A stretch of DNA of 32,369 nt from Sideroxydans sp. (GCA_013140695.1 JABFSI010000099.1:1-32369); one strand, 5' to 3'; shown: positions 8,701-17,380, counted from the stretch's first letter. Program-made: numbers and translations. The notes: generated from the letters alone by a model not told the origin.

Positions 8701-8817
8701 GACAGGCGGGTATTGCGTCACAGGCAAGCCGCGCAAAGCGAGTACACCCGCCATCAAGATGATGATGGCAATGACCCACGCGAAGATGGGGCGATCAATG
8801 AAGAATTTAGCGAACAT
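5713..8817 (-). CDS. acrB: RND multidrug efflux transporter, HAE1 family inner-membrane permease
   Basis: At 1034 residues this has the normal length of AcrB/MexB-type pumps. It is a proton-driven trimer in the inner membrane that exports hydrophobic drugs through an outer-membrane duct. The proton relay is intact: D407 and D408 in IVVDDAIVVVENVER, and the TM10 lysine in GLSAKNAILIIEFARK. The signature N-terminus (FAKFFIDRPIFAWVIAIII) and the twofold repeat of porter and membrane domains are present. It is downstream of the periplasmic adaptor gene, separated by a palindromic repeat. No outer-membrane TolC-type gene is in the window. The symbol is used in the family sense; the substrate range is unknown. 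Confidence 0.96.
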   Translation of the reverse strand: MFAKFFIDRPIFAWVIAIIILMAGVLALRGLPVTQYPPVAPPALSVSITYPGASAQVIEETAIALIEQELNGVENLLYMESASELGSGSITLTYETGTNLDLAAVEAQNRVKRVEARLPEEVRRLGINTNKSARNYVMFVVLISPDKTYDSVGLGSIVSSGVLDNIKRVPGVGEALLFGTEYSMRLWLKPDRLQAYGLSPADVSKAVRGQNTQLAMGELGQLPAAPGQEMNAVIVTRSRLATTEEFGNVIIRTNPDGSNLRVKDVARVELGAQDYGRQSRLDGQPSANIAIRLAPGANALETVAAVKARMGELEKTLPKGVQWLVPYDTSQFIDISIKEVLKSLAEALLLVVLVMYVFLGNIRATIIPTIVIPVALVGALVGLYVLGYSINVLTLFAMVLAIGIVVDDAIVVVENVERIMATEGLSPRDATRKAMDQIIGAIIAITLVLSAVFIPMSLFGGSTGAIYRQFAVTLLLTMGFSALMAVTLTPALCASILKKDDAKPHGPFGLFFERVTQRYAKGVGAMVRKTARYLVIYAVIVVAMGWLFTKLPGSFLPEEDQGYFINVIQLPAGATQERTMEVLEQVEQHYLKMPEVEHVVAVAGFSFFGRGQNAGIAFVRLKGWEERLAPESSAPSLVRKANKELSRIKQAMIFAINPPSIPELSATGGFDFRLQDRSGQGREKLLEARNMMLGMAAQNPALAGVRPEGQEAGPQLLLDVDRLKAEALGVSSADLNETLQSLLGVAYINDFVRQGRILRVQMQAEADSRRTPEDILKVTVRNNKGGMVPLSELATARWTVGSPKLDRYNGIPSMKISGAAAPGRSTGEAMAAMADIAQKLPPGFGYEWSATSREELMSGAQAPLLFAISLFVVFLCLAALYESWSIPFAVMLVVPLGIFGAILAVNLRGLPNDIYFKVGLIAIIGLSAKNAILIIEFARKLQDEGMELIAATVEACRLRFRPILMTSIAFIAGVSPLAFSTGAGAQSRHAIGTGVMGGMLAATVLAVFLVPVFFVVVRRFFPGHARKEGEYEDD

Positions 8818-8867
8818 GTTTTACCTTTGAAAAACCATCATCCGCAAATCATGCAGATTGAAACATC

Positions 8868-8974
8868 TCGTTCCTTCCCCCATGCAGGGGGAAGGCTAGG
8901 ATGGGGGTAGAGTCGTGGAGCTTGAACGTTTCTACCCCCTCCCTAACCCTCCCCCTGCATGGGGGAGGGAATGA
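8868..8974. repeat. Palindromic dispersed repeat, type B, between acrA and acrB
   Basis: Two 44-base arms (8868-8911 and 8931-8974) match in inverted orientation at 38 of 44 positions, counted by eye. Each arm contains the palindrome CCCCCATGCAGGGGG and ends in GGGGGTAGA. It fills most of the 165 bp between the acrA stop and the acrB start. Transcribed, it would fold into a long GC-rich hairpin inside the operon mRNA. Its sequence differs from the other repeat types here. Confidence 0.88.
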
Positions 8975-8982
8975 TCCGAGAA

Positions 8983-10113
8983 TTACTTAACGTTAGATAG
9001 TTGCTTGTCCAGCTTCATCGTCTCGACCAGTGGCACTGCTTTCACCACTGTGCCGGGTCGTGCCTTCTGCAAACCATTCACGATGACCTGTTCTCCACCT
9101 TTGAGTCCGTTGAGGATGACGAAATCGGTCGAGGCCATGCCACCCGTTTTGATCGGTTGCGGATTGGCTTTGCCGTCCGCACCTACCACCATCACGAACT
9201 GACCGGAGGTGTTGGATTGCACCGCGCGTTGTGGCACGCGGATGACGTTCTCAGCGATGGCCTGAGGGAAGCGGATGCGCACGAACATGCCGGGCAACAG
9301 GTCGCGTTTCGCATTGGGGAACTCGGCGCGGAGCGACACCGACCCCGTGGAAGGATCGACGGCCAGATCGCTGAAAGAGAGTTTTCCGGGCTTTGAATAG
9401 AGGCTGCCGTCTTCCAACAGCAATTCCACTTTGGCGGTGTCCACACGCTTCAATAGTCCTGTGGCTACAGCACGACGCAAGCGTGATAATTCATCACTGG
9501 ATTGTGTGAAATTCACATAGACAGAATCGAGTTGCTCGATGGTGGCGAGCAGTGTCGCGCTACTCTTACTGACCAATGCGCCCTCAGTGACTTGTGCGCG
9601 ACCGATGTACCCAGAAAGGGGGGCGGGCACATTGGCGTGAGCTAAGTCCTCTTCCGCTTTGACGAGCGTAGCCGCCGCCTGCTTAGACTTGTTCTGCGCG
9701 ATGTCGAGGTCTTGCTGGCTGACGCCATTGATTTCGCGCAGTTGTTTCAGGCGTTCAACCGTCTCTTTGGCCAGCGCGGCATCCGCTCTAGCGGCGTCGG
9801 CGGTGGCTTGGTAACTGCGTGAGTCGATGCGGAACAGTCTTGAGTTGGCTTTCACCTGGCTGCCTTCTTTGAACAAGCGTGCTTCCACGACGCCATCCAC
9901 GCGGGCGCGTACCTGTGCGGTGCGGAAAGCCTGTACTCGCCCTGGTAGGTCTTGCGTGAACGTAGCATCGCCCGCAGCCACGGTGATGACTTCGACTTCG
10001 GGTGGCGGGGGTGCAGAAGCAGCCGGTGCGGCGGCTGTCGCGGCAGGCTTGTCGCCCGCACCGCATGCGCTCAACAGCGCCAGCAAAGAAAGTGTGATGA
10101 ATCTATTCAGCAT
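8983..10113 (-). CDS. acrA: RND efflux periplasmic adaptor lipoprotein
   Basis: A 376-residue membrane fusion protein of the AcrA/MexA type. The N-terminus is a lipoprotein signal (MLNRFITLSLLALLSAC, with Cys17 as lipid site), followed by an Ala/Pro-rich linker. Next come the lipoyl half-motif region (VRARVDGVVEARLFKEGSQVK), a coiled-coil hairpin around residues 100-160, the second lipoyl half (PAPLSGYIGRAQVTEGALV) and the beta-barrel and membrane-proximal domains (FPNAKRDLLPGMFVRIRFP). It joins the permease encoded downstream to an outer-membrane channel. No TetR-type repressor gene is adjacent, unlike many acrAB loci. Confidence 0.95.
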   Translation of the reverse strand: MLNRFITLSLLALLSACGAGDKPAATAAAPAASAPPPPEVEVITVAAGDATFTQDLPGRVQAFRTAQVRARVDGVVEARLFKEGSQVKANSRLFRIDSRSYQATADAARADAALAKETVERLKQLREINGVSQQDLDIAQNKSKQAAATLVKAEEDLAHANVPAPLSGYIGRAQVTEGALVSKSSATLLATIEQLDSVYVNFTQSSDELSRLRRAVATGLLKRVDTAKVELLLEDGSLYSKPGKLSFSDLAVDPSTGSVSLRAEFPNAKRDLLPGMFVRIRFPQAIAENVIRVPQRAVQSNTSGQFVMVVGADGKANPQPIKTGGMASTDFVILNGLKGGEQVIVNGLQKARPGTVVKAVPLVETMKLDKQLSNVK

Positions 10114-10189
10114 GATGTCTTTGAACCTTTTAGACGTTCGATGTTAGAGGCGCAGTTTAGCAAACGAAAGCGGAATAAAAACCGCTCAC

Positions 10190-11050
10190 TCATTGTTGTT
10201 TGAGGGCGAGCGCCCGTTCGTACAACTCATTCTTGTTACCCCCAGTGATCTTCACCGCGAGTTGCACCGCTTGTTTGAGCGGCAGTTCTTCCAACAGCAG
10301 TGACAGTGTCTTCTCGGTCTCCACATCCAATCCTTCATTGGGCGTAGCCGCAGAGACCAACACCACAAACTCGCCGCGCAGGTTGTTGGGGTCGCTGTTG
10401 AGCCAATCTAAGGCAACGCCCAGTTTGCAGCGATGGATGCTCTCGAACAGTTTGGTGATTTCGCGCGCGAACACGATCTCGCGCTCATCGCCGAACACGG
10501 TTTGTAGGTCGGCAGTACATTCGAGGATGCGGTGCGGCGCTTCGTAAAATGCCAAGTTGTAAGGGTGTTCAATGAGGGCTTGAAGCGCGTTGCAACGTGC
10601 CGATGATTTGTTGGGTAGGAATCCATAAAACAAAAAATGCGGCGAGGCTAGGCCGGATGCGCAAAGTGCCGTCACCACCGCGCTTGCGCCGGGGATAGGG
10701 ATGATGCGGAAGCCCGCATTACGCACCGCTTCTACCAACACCGCACCGGGATCGCTCACGGCGGGCGTGCCCGCATCGGTGACCAATGACACAATTTGAC
10801 CTTGCTGCAAAAGCGCGATGATTTTGTCGGCTGCACCGCGTTCATTGTGCTGATGCAGTGCCAACAGGCGTGCATCGCTGATGCCGTGGTGTTGCAGCAA
10901 GTGCTTGGTATTGCGTGTGTCTTCGGCGGCGATGGTGTCGGATGCGCCGAGTACGGTGAGGGCACGCAAAGTGATGTCGCTTAAGTTTCCTATCGGGGTG
11001 GCGACTACATATAATGCGCACTCCAATTTTTGATCGGTCTTGATATGCAA
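10190..11050 (-). CDS. rsmI: 16S rRNA (cytidine1402-2'-O)-methyltransferase
   Basis: A 286-residue tetrapyrrole-methylase-fold enzyme that 2'-O-methylates C1402 of 16S rRNA. Seen are ALYVVATPIGNLSDITLRAL at the start, IAAEDTRNTKHLLQHHGI, SLVTDAGTPAVSDPG and PIPGASAVVTALCASGL, all hallmarks of RsmI. No ATG exists at the family start: the choices are TTG at 11050, with an AGAGG Shine-Dalgarno 7 bases upstream, or TTG at 11026 without one. I prefer 11050, which makes the gene overlap the divergent lpoA start. The arrangement next to lpoA-yraN is conserved across proteobacteria. Confidence 0.93.
   Translation of the reverse strand: MHIKTDQKLECALYVVATPIGNLSDITLRALTVLGASDTIAAEDTRNTKHLLQHHGISDARLLALHQHNERGAADKIIALLQQGQIVSLVTDAGTPAVSDPGAVLVEAVRNAGFRIIPIPGASAVVTALCASGLASPHFLFYGFLPNKSSARCNALQALIEHPYNLAFYEAPHRILECTADLQTVFGDEREIVFAREITKLFESIHRCKLGVALDWLNSDPNNLRGEFVVLVSAATPNEGLDVETEKTLSLLLEELPLKQAVQLAVKITGGNKNELYERALALKQQ
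11010..11015 (+). promoter_or_regulatory. Possible -10 element (TATAAT) for lpoA
   Basis: A perfect TATAAT sits about 30 bases upstream of the lpoA ATG, inside the divergent rsmI coding region. The -35 position at 17 bp spacing (TTCCTA) is poor. If it is used, the leader would be only about 23 bases. This is a weak call based on one hexamer. Confidence 0.3.
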
Positions 11051-12292
11051 AAGGTTGCCTCTGAATCGAAATGGTTGCGTGGGTTTTTAGTCGCCGCACT
11101 ATACGTGAGCGTATATGGCTGCGCCACCCCGCCGCCAGTGACTGCGCCATCGGCGGTGAGCGCCGCACCTGGGGTGACGCAACCTGCTCTCCCCGTGCCC
11201 GTTACGCCCGTGGCGACGACAAGCGCGGTGGCCGAGCCCGCCGTTATTGTTCCTATCGCACCGGTTGCTACCCCTGTTATCCCCGCTATACCTGTCGCGA
11301 ATGTTGAGCCAAGCGCGCCGCACATTGCGCTGATTTTGCCGCTCAAGTCGGCGGCCTTTGCTAAGTCAGCCACTGCGCTGCAACAAGGATTTTTAGCCGC
11401 TGCTGGTTTGGAAGCCAATGGATTGCCTGTGCGTGTGTATCCCTGTAATGACGAAAAAGCCGAGGTGACAGCGGTGTATGCGCAAGCGATTAAGGCGGGC
11501 GCGGTAGCAGTAGCAGGGCCACTCACCCGCAATGGTGTGGCGGCGCTGGCGGCGAATCCTGATTTGGACGTGCCCACTTTGGCTCTAAATCAAATGGATA
11601 TGGCACGCACCGATCAGCTGTATTTTTTTGGTCTGCCCGTTGAAGTAGAGGCGCGGCAGATGGCGCAATGGGCAGCAAAAGCAGGTTTGTTGAGCGCGAC
11701 CATTGTGCGCACGGACACGGCATTATCAAAACGCCTCGCGCAAGCGTTCACCGATAGCTGGCTTAAATCAGGCGGTGTGGTGATAGCAGAAAAAATTTAT
11801 GCGGGCGATGCGACATCACTACGTTTGATTCCTACCGATGCGGGCAACATGGTGTTCCTCGCTGCCGAGGCAGACAAAGCGCGTTTGTTGCGCCCCTACA
11901 TCAGCAATTTGCTGCCTATTTTTGCGACGTCACAAGTGTTCAGCGGCAATACCAACAACTTGGTGAATTACGATTTGGCGGAAGTGCGCTTTACCGATAT
12001 GCCGTGGCTGTTGCAGCCCGATCACCCTGCGGTGATGATTTATCCGCATGCCACACCAGCGCTAACGCAAGACATGGAACGCCTGTATGCATTGGGCATT
12101 GATGCCTATCGCGTATTGATGATTTTGTATGAACATCAAAGCGCTAATGATTTGCCGCTGGATGGCGTGACAGGCAAGGTGCAATTGAATGGACGTACGT
12201 TGGAGCGTAGTGGCACGCTGGCGGTGATTCGCCAAGGGCAGGGCGTGGCATGGGAAAGTCGCCCACCCATTTTAGGTAGCAAGCCGCAGTAA
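11045..12292 (+). CDS. lpoA: Penicillin-binding protein activator LpoA / LppC family lipoprotein
   Basis: A 415-residue outer-membrane lipoprotein of the LppC/YraM family, which stimulates PBP1A-type peptidoglycan synthases. The signal peptide ends in a lipobox (SVYGC, Cys26). An Ala/Pro/Val-rich linker of about 60 residues follows, and then a periplasmic-binding-protein-like domain beginning HIALILPLKSAAFAKSA. It is shorter than E. coli LpoA because it lacks the separate N-terminal TPR-like domain, as is usual outside gammaproteobacteria. yraN follows in a TAATG overlap. The order rsmI / lpoA-yraN-diaA-dolP matches E. coli. Confidence 0.88.
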   Translation: MQKVASESKWLRGFLVAALYVSVYGCATPPPVTAPSAVSAAPGVTQPALPVPVTPVATTSAVAEPAVIVPIAPVATPVIPAIPVANVEPSAPHIALILPLKSAAFAKSATALQQGFLAAAGLEANGLPVRVYPCNDEKAEVTAVYAQAIKAGAVAVAGPLTRNGVAALAANPDLDVPTLALNQMDMARTDQLYFFGLPVEVEARQMAQWAAKAGLLSATIVRTDTALSKRLAQAFTDSWLKSGGVVIAEKIYAGDATSLRLIPTDAGNMVFLAAEADKARLLRPYISNLLPIFATSQVFSGNTNNLVNYDLAEVRFTDMPWLLQPDHPAVMIYPHATPALTQDMERLYALGIDAYRVLMILYEHQSANDLPLDGVTGKVQLNGRTLERSGTLAVIRQGQGVAWESRPPILGSKPQ

Positions 12293-12636
12293 TGAATGCA
12301 GGCGCGCAGGCAGAGCAAACGGCAGCGCGCTATTTGCAACAACACGGGCTGAAATTGGTGCAAGCCAATTACCGCAGCCGCTTCGGTGAGATTGATCTCA
12401 TCTTGCAAGACGGGGGCACGCTGGTATTCGCCGAAGTGCGTATGCGCCGCCGCACTGATTTTGGTGGCGCAGCCGCAAGCATTGATGCACACAAGCAAGC
12501 CAAACTCGTTCGCACCGCGCAACTTTATCTCGCCACCCTGCCTAGTTTGCCCCCCTGTCGTTTTGATGCCGTGTTGTTGCTTTCACCTGAAGGCAAAGAA
12601 GGCATCGAGTGGGTCAAGAATGCGTTTGAGGTTTAA
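12292..12636 (+). CDS. yraN: YraN family protein (UPF0102, predicted endonuclease fold)
   Basis: A 114-residue protein with the UPF0102 core: AEQTAARYLQQHGLKLVQANYRSRFGEIDLILQDG, then LVFAEVRMRR. The D in GEIDLI and the E of FAEVRMR correspond to the PD-(D/E)XK-like metal site of the family; the usual lysine of EVK is replaced by Arg here. No function is firmly established. Its ATG overlaps the lpoA stop by one base (TAATG), so it is translationally coupled. Confidence 0.93.
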   Translation: MNAGAQAEQTAARYLQQHGLKLVQANYRSRFGEIDLILQDGGTLVFAEVRMRRRTDFGGAAASIDAHKQAKLVRTAQLYLATLPSLPPCRFDAVLLLSPEGKEGIEWVKNAFEV

Positions 12637-14096
<1,460 letters not shown>

Positions 14097-14097
14097 C

Positions 14098-14586
14098 GTG
14101 AACTATCCCACTCCCAGTCTTGAAAACAAGATCGCCACAGCTGCGGACCTCGCAGCCAAGGTCGCTGCCTTGCCGCGTCCGCTGGTGTTCACCAACGGAT
14201 GTTTCGATGTGTTGCATCGCGGTCACGTCACTTACTTGGCACAAGCGCGCGCACTTGGCGCATCCCTTATCGTCGGCGTGAATAGCGATGCTTCGGTGAA
14301 GCGCCAAGGCAAAGGTGACGACCGCCCCATCAATCAACAAGACGACCGCATGGCGGTGTTGGCTGCGCTGGAATCGGTTAGCTTGGTGGTGTTGTTCGAT
14401 GAAGACACACCGCTCAACCTCGTTCTTGCATGCCATCCCGACAAGTTGGTGAAGGGCGGCGATTGGAAGCCGGAGAACATCGTGGGAAGCCGCGAAGTGC
14501 AAGGCTGGGGCGGATCGGTACACAGCATCCCGTTCTTGCACGAACGCTCCACCACCGCGTTATTGAAGAAGATACGCTCGCTATGA
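14098..14586 (+). CDS. rfaE2: D-glycero-beta-D-manno-heptose 1-phosphate adenylyltransferase
   Basis: A nucleotidyltransferase of about 162 residues, equal to the C-terminal half of HldE, which activates heptose 1-phosphate with ATP for LPS inner-core synthesis. Seen are TNGCFDVLHRGHVTYLAQAR (HxGH-type site), VGVNSDASVKRQGKGDDRP and a C-terminal STTALLKKI. The likely start is GTG at 14098, just after the dolP TAG at 14094-14096; an in-frame upstream start at 14074 would overlap dolP. The kinase half of HldE is not in the window, so the two activities are encoded separately, as is common in betaproteobacteria. Confidence 0.93.
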   Translation: MNYPTPSLENKIATAADLAAKVAALPRPLVFTNGCFDVLHRGHVTYLAQARALGASLIVGVNSDASVKRQGKGDDRPINQQDDRMAVLAALESVSLVVLFDEDTPLNLVLACHPDKLVKGGDWKPENIVGSREVQGWGGSVHSIPFLHERSTTALLKKIRSL

Positions 14587-14933
14587 CCCCGACCGACATC
14601 ATCCTGCACCAGAAGTCCAAGGTGCTCGAAGTCGCATTCGATAACGAGTCGCGATACAAACTGCCCGCAGAATTCCTGCGCGTGTTCTCACCTTCTGCCG
14701 AGGTGCGCGGCCATGGCAAAGGACAAGAGACCCTGCAGGTCGGCAAACGCGATGTCGGCATCACCAGCATCGAACCCGTCGGGCAATACGCGCTCAAGAT
14801 CAGCTTCGATGATGGGCATGACACTGGGCTGTACTCGTGGGACTACCTGCACGAGCTAGGACAATTTCAAGATGCCAAGTGGCATGACTACCTGGGCAAG
14901 TTAGAAGCAGCGGGCAAGAGTCGCGATAAATAA
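14583..14933 (+). CDS. DUF971 family protein (gamma-butyrobetaine hydroxylase-like N-terminal domain)
   Basis: A 116-residue protein consisting of one DUF971 domain: LEVAFDNESRYKLPAEFLRV, GHGKGQETLQVGKRDVGI, and ALKISFDDGHDTGLYSWDYL. This domain is found alone in many proteobacteria and fused to eukaryotic butyrobetaine hydroxylases; the standalone protein has no settled role. Its ATG overlaps the rfaE2 stop (ATGA). In beta- and gammaproteobacteria it often lies directly before ubiE, as here, so a link to ubiquinone or Fe-S metabolism has been suspected; that link is inference. Confidence 0.9.
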   Translation: MTPTDIILHQKSKVLEVAFDNESRYKLPAEFLRVFSPSAEVRGHGKGQETLQVGKRDVGITSIEPVGQYALKISFDDGHDTGLYSWDYLHELGQFQDAKWHDYLGKLEAAGKSRDK

Positions 14934-14937
14934 ATAC

Positions 14938-15059
14938 CGTCACACCAGCGAAGGCCGGTGTCCAGCAAGTTAAAAAATCCGCATAGCGGACAAAACCGTA
15001 GCTGTCTCGCGTTGCGAGGATGATTTGATGACTGGATTCCGGCCTTCGCCGGAATGACG
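14938..15059. repeat. Palindromic dispersed repeat, type A variant, long-loop inverted pair
   Basis: Outer arms at 14938-14965 and 15032-15059 are imperfect inverted repeats around the core GCGAAGGCCGG, with flanks CGTCA and CCAG. They are variants of the element at 5641 with CCGG in place of CCCG. The 66-base interior contains a small hairpin, TCCGCATAGCGGA. It occupies nearly the whole DUF971-ubiE gap and ends 19 bases before the ubiE start. Confidence 0.85.
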
Positions 15060-15077
15060 AAAACAAGGAGCCGCACC

Positions 15078-15809
15078 ATGAGCAAGACCCACTTCGGATT
15101 CCAAACCGTAGACGAAACAGAGAAGGCCAAAAAGGTCGCGGGCGTGTTCACCTCCGTTGCCAGTAAATACGACATCATGAACGACCTCATGTCGGTCGGC
15201 CTGCATCGTGTGTGGAAACCGTTCGCGGTGGGTCTGGCGAACGTACACGAAGGCCAGCGCGTGTTGGATGTGGCGGGTGGCTCAGGCGATCTGTCCAAGC
15301 TGTTCCTGAAGAAGGTCGGTAGTCGTGGTCAGGTCATTCTCACTGACATCAATAACGCCATGCTGCGCGTCGGTCGCGACCGTATGATCGACAACGGCAC
15401 GCCAACGCCCACCGCACAATGCGACGCCGAGCACCTGCCATTCCCCGACAACTATTTCGATGTCGTCAGCATCGCCTTCGGCCTGCGCAACGTCACCCAT
15501 AAAGAGGCCGCGCTGCGCGAGATGAAGCGCGTACTCAAACCCGGCGGCCGCGTCATCGTGCTGGAATTCTCCAAGGTCGCCAAACCGCTGGAGAAGATGT
15601 ACGACCTGTACTCCTTCAAGCTACTCCCCAAGATGGGCGAACTCATCGCCAATGATGCCGACAGCTACCGCTACCTCGCCGAATCCATCCGCATGCATCC
15701 GGGACAGGAAGAATTGAAACAGATGATGGTGGATGCAGGGTTGGAGCGCGTCGAGTACTTCAACATGACGGGTGGGGTAGTGGCGGTGCATCGGGGATAT
15801 AAGCTGTAA
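15078..15809 (+). CDS. ubiE: Bifunctional demethylmenaquinone / 2-methoxy-6-polyprenyl-benzoquinol C-methyltransferase
   Basis: A 243-residue SAM-dependent methyltransferase acting on quinone precursors. Motif I is [15 protein letters not shown]. The UbiE signatures [17 protein letters not shown] and [24 protein letters not shown], and the C-terminal [17 protein letters not shown], are all visible. The start at 15078 has an AAGGAG Shine-Dalgarno; the frame is open upstream to 15054, but that part lies in the repeat. It follows the DUF971 gene on the same strand. Confidence 0.97.
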   Translation: MSKTHFGFQTVDETEKAKKVAGVFTSVASKYDIMNDLMSVGLHRVWKPFAVGLANVHEGQRVLDVAGGSGDLSKLFLKKVGSRGQVILTDINNAMLRVGRDRMIDNGTPTPTAQCDAEHLPFPDNYFDVVSIAFGLRNVTHKEAALREMKRVLKPGGRVIVLEFSKVAKPLEKMYDLYSFKLLPKMGELIANDADSYRYLAESIRMHPGQEELKQMMVDAGLERVEYFNMTGGVVAVHRGYKL

Positions 15810-15840
15810 TTTTGTTCGGATATTTCATTTGGAGATGTGC

Positions 15841-16281
15841 ATGAGGGAACTGAAATCCGAAATTCAAATTGCCGCACCAATCGACCAAGTTTGGCAGGTG
15901 CTCACTGGCTTTGATCATTGGAAAGATTGGAATCCGATGGTCAATTCCGCCAGTGGAAGCGCCACGCTGGGTTCCAAGGTGGATATCATCATGCGCGGGC
16001 CGAATGGCAACGACGCAATGAAATATCAAGCAGTCGTTCTTGAAGCTAATTCGCAAAAGAGTTTCCGTTGGAGAGCAACGATGATGAGTGGCTTAATTTT
16101 CACTAATGACCGCGTGTTTGAGCTGAGAGAAGAAAATGGCGGAACGATGCTTATTAATAAAGAAGAATTTAGTGGATTGATGGTGCCATTATTTTGGAAC
16201 AAGATGAGTTTGTTTGTAGTTCCAATGCTTGAAGAAATGAATAAGGCGCTGAAAAACAAATTGGAAGACCAGCAAGCGTAG
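15841..16281 (+). CDS. SRPBCC (START-like) domain protein
   Basis: A 146-residue protein of the Bet v1/START-like hydrophobic-ligand fold. It opens with the usual IQIAAPIDQVWQVLTGFDHWKDWNPMV and continues with LGSKVDIIMRGPNG and a C-terminal amphipathic helix (FVVPMLEEMNKALKNKLE). GGAG is placed six bases before the ATG at 15841, so this start is preferred over the in-frame ATG at 15835. The ligand is unknown. The stop codon lies within the left arm of a palindromic repeat (16278-16358). Confidence 0.85.
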   Translation: MRELKSEIQIAAPIDQVWQVLTGFDHWKDWNPMVNSASGSATLGSKVDIIMRGPNGNDAMKYQAVVLEANSQKSFRWRATMMSGLIFTNDRVFELREENGGTMLINKEEFSGLMVPLFWNKMSLFVVPMLEEMNKALKNKLEDQQA

Positions 16282-16358
16282 GGCGCAATAACCAACGGGC
16301 ATTGCGCCGGATTTTTCAATAAATTCTGGTGCAATGCGCTGCGCTTATTGCACCCTAC
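16278..16358. repeat. Palindromic dispersed repeat, type D
   Basis: Arms of 31 bases at 16278-16308 and 16328-16358 are imperfect inverted repeats, with ends GTAGGG(C/T)GCAATAA and GCATTGC(G/A)CC. From memory the GTAGGGTGCAATAAGC string is a recurrent dispersed repeat in several proteobacteria. The left arm contains the TAG stop of the SRPBCC gene, and the right arm ends 13 bases before the higBA -35 box. It may act as a transcription barrier between the two units. Confidence 0.85.
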
Positions 16359-16371
16359 AATCCCATCTCAC

Positions 16372-16399
16372 TTGACATATTAACGAACCTCGTTAATAT
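16372..16399 (+). promoter_or_regulatory. higBA promoter with embedded palindromic operator
   Basis: A perfect -35 (TTGACA, 16372-16377) is followed after 16 bases by TAATAT (16394-16399). The spacer and -10 are covered by a 9-bp perfect inverted repeat, TATTAACGA-ACC-TCGTTAATA (16378-16398). This is the expected layout for autorepression by the HigA antitoxin. The predicted transcription start falls at about 16406, which is the A of the higB ATG, so the mRNA may be leaderless. Confidence 0.8.
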
Positions 16400-16405
16400 G
16401 CGTCC

Positions 16406-16684
16406 ATGATCAAGTCGTTCAAATGCGCCGATACGGAATCACTGTTCAATGGCAAGCGTGTAAAGCGCTTCGTGAATTTTGAGCGCGCCGCTTTACGCAA
16501 GCTGGAGCAACTTGATCTGGCACAAATCATCGACGATATGCGCGCTCCGCCGGGAAACCGTTTGGAAGCTTTGAAAGGCGACCGTGCAGGTCAATGGAGT
16601 GTGCGTATCAACGACCAGTGGCGTGTTTGTTTTCGCTTTAAGAATGGCGAAGCGCTGGACGTGGAGATTGTGGATTACCACTAG
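16406..16684 (+). CDS. higB: HigB-type toxin (RelE/ParE superfamily)
   Basis: A 92-residue toxin. The N-terminus MIKSFKCADTESLFNGKRVKRF, and the later LEALKGDRAGQWSVRINDQWRVCFRF and VEIVDYH, are typical of HigB, a ribosome-dependent mRNA interferase. The ATG is fixed by the family N-terminus and by the absence of earlier usable starts. The toxin gene precedes the antitoxin gene, the usual higBA order. No Shine-Dalgarno is seen, in keeping with the predicted leaderless transcript. Confidence 0.93.
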   Translation: MIKSFKCADTESLFNGKRVKRFVNFERAALRKLEQLDLAQIIDDMRAPPGNRLEALKGDRAGQWSVRINDQWRVCFRFKNGEALDVEIVDYH

Positions 16685-16698
16685 AAGGAACCGACATC

Positions 16699-16998
16699 AT
16701 GCGTACGATTGCCCCTGTATCCCCCGGCGAAATGCTGGACGAAGAATTCCTGAAACCATTGGGAATGACCAAGTATCGCCTTGCGAAAGAGATCGGCGTT
16801 CCACCACAACGCATCGGCGACATCATCTCAGGCAAGCGTGGCATCACGGCGGATACTGACTTGCGTCTGTGCCGATTCTTCAGCTTGTCCGATGGCTGGT
16901 GGCTACGCCTACAAGCTAAATACGATACCGAGATGGCGAAGGATGCTTTGTCGGATGTGTTGAAGAACATCCAGCCTTGGGACCGTCTGGCTGCATAA
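16699..16998 (+). CDS. higA: HigA-type antitoxin, XRE-family DNA-binding protein
   Basis: A 99-residue HigA protein: [44 protein letters not shown] covers the helix-turn-helix, followed by [21 protein letters not shown], which is characteristic of the family. It neutralises HigB and, with it, binds the operator of the pair; the palindrome at 16378-16398 is the probable site. The ATG follows the higB stop by 14 bases, with AAGGA upstream. Confidence 0.94.
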   Translation: MRTIAPVSPGEMLDEEFLKPLGMTKYRLAKEIGVPPQRIGDIISGKRGITADTDLRLCRFFSLSDGWWLRLQAKYDTEMAKDALSDVLKNIQPWDRLAA

Positions 16999-17038
16999 GG
17001 CGAATAAATTTTCACTGACTTTAATCTTAGGAAGCCCA

Positions 17039-17380
17039 ATGTCCGATTTACCAAAATGCCCCAAATGCGATTCCCCTTTCACATACGAAGACGGTGACAA
17101 CTATGTCTGTCCTGAGTGTGGCTGGGAGTGGAGCAAGACAGCGACCGCTGAAGCGGGTGAGCAAGCTAAGGTGTTCAAAGATGCTTTCGGCAATGTGCTG
17201 GTCGATGGGGATACGGTCACGGTCATCAAGGACTTGAAGATCAAAGGTTCGTCTTCTGTTGTGAAGGTGGGCACTAAGGTGAAGAACATCCGCTTGGTGG
17301 ATGGCGATCACGACATCGACTGCAAGATCGACGGTATCGGCGCGATGCAGTTGAAGACCGAGTTCGTGAAGAAGGCCTAA
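17039..17380 (+). CDS. PhnA-like zinc-ribbon protein (YjdM family)
   Basis: A 113-residue protein with an N-terminal zinc ribbon ([23 protein letters not shown]) and a C-terminal PhnA domain ([47 protein letters not shown]). The E. coli homologue was named for the phosphonate region but has no proven role in phosphonate breakdown; the name phosphonoacetate hydrolase is not warranted. GGAAG lies just upstream of the ATG. It follows higBA on the same strand after a 40-bp gap. Confidence 0.92.
   Translation: MSDLPKCPKCDSPFTYEDGDNYVCPECGWEWSKTATAEAGEQAKVFKDAFGNVLVDGDTVTVIKDLKIKGSSSVVKVGTKVKNIRLVDGDHDIDCKIDGIGAMQLKTEFVKKA

Noticed and set aside
11005-11577. 190-codon minus-strand frame antisense to lpoA
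   Set aside because: Ala/Gly/Thr-rich translation typical of the complement of an Ala/Pro-rich linker; lpoA on the other strand has a lipobox and a family match.
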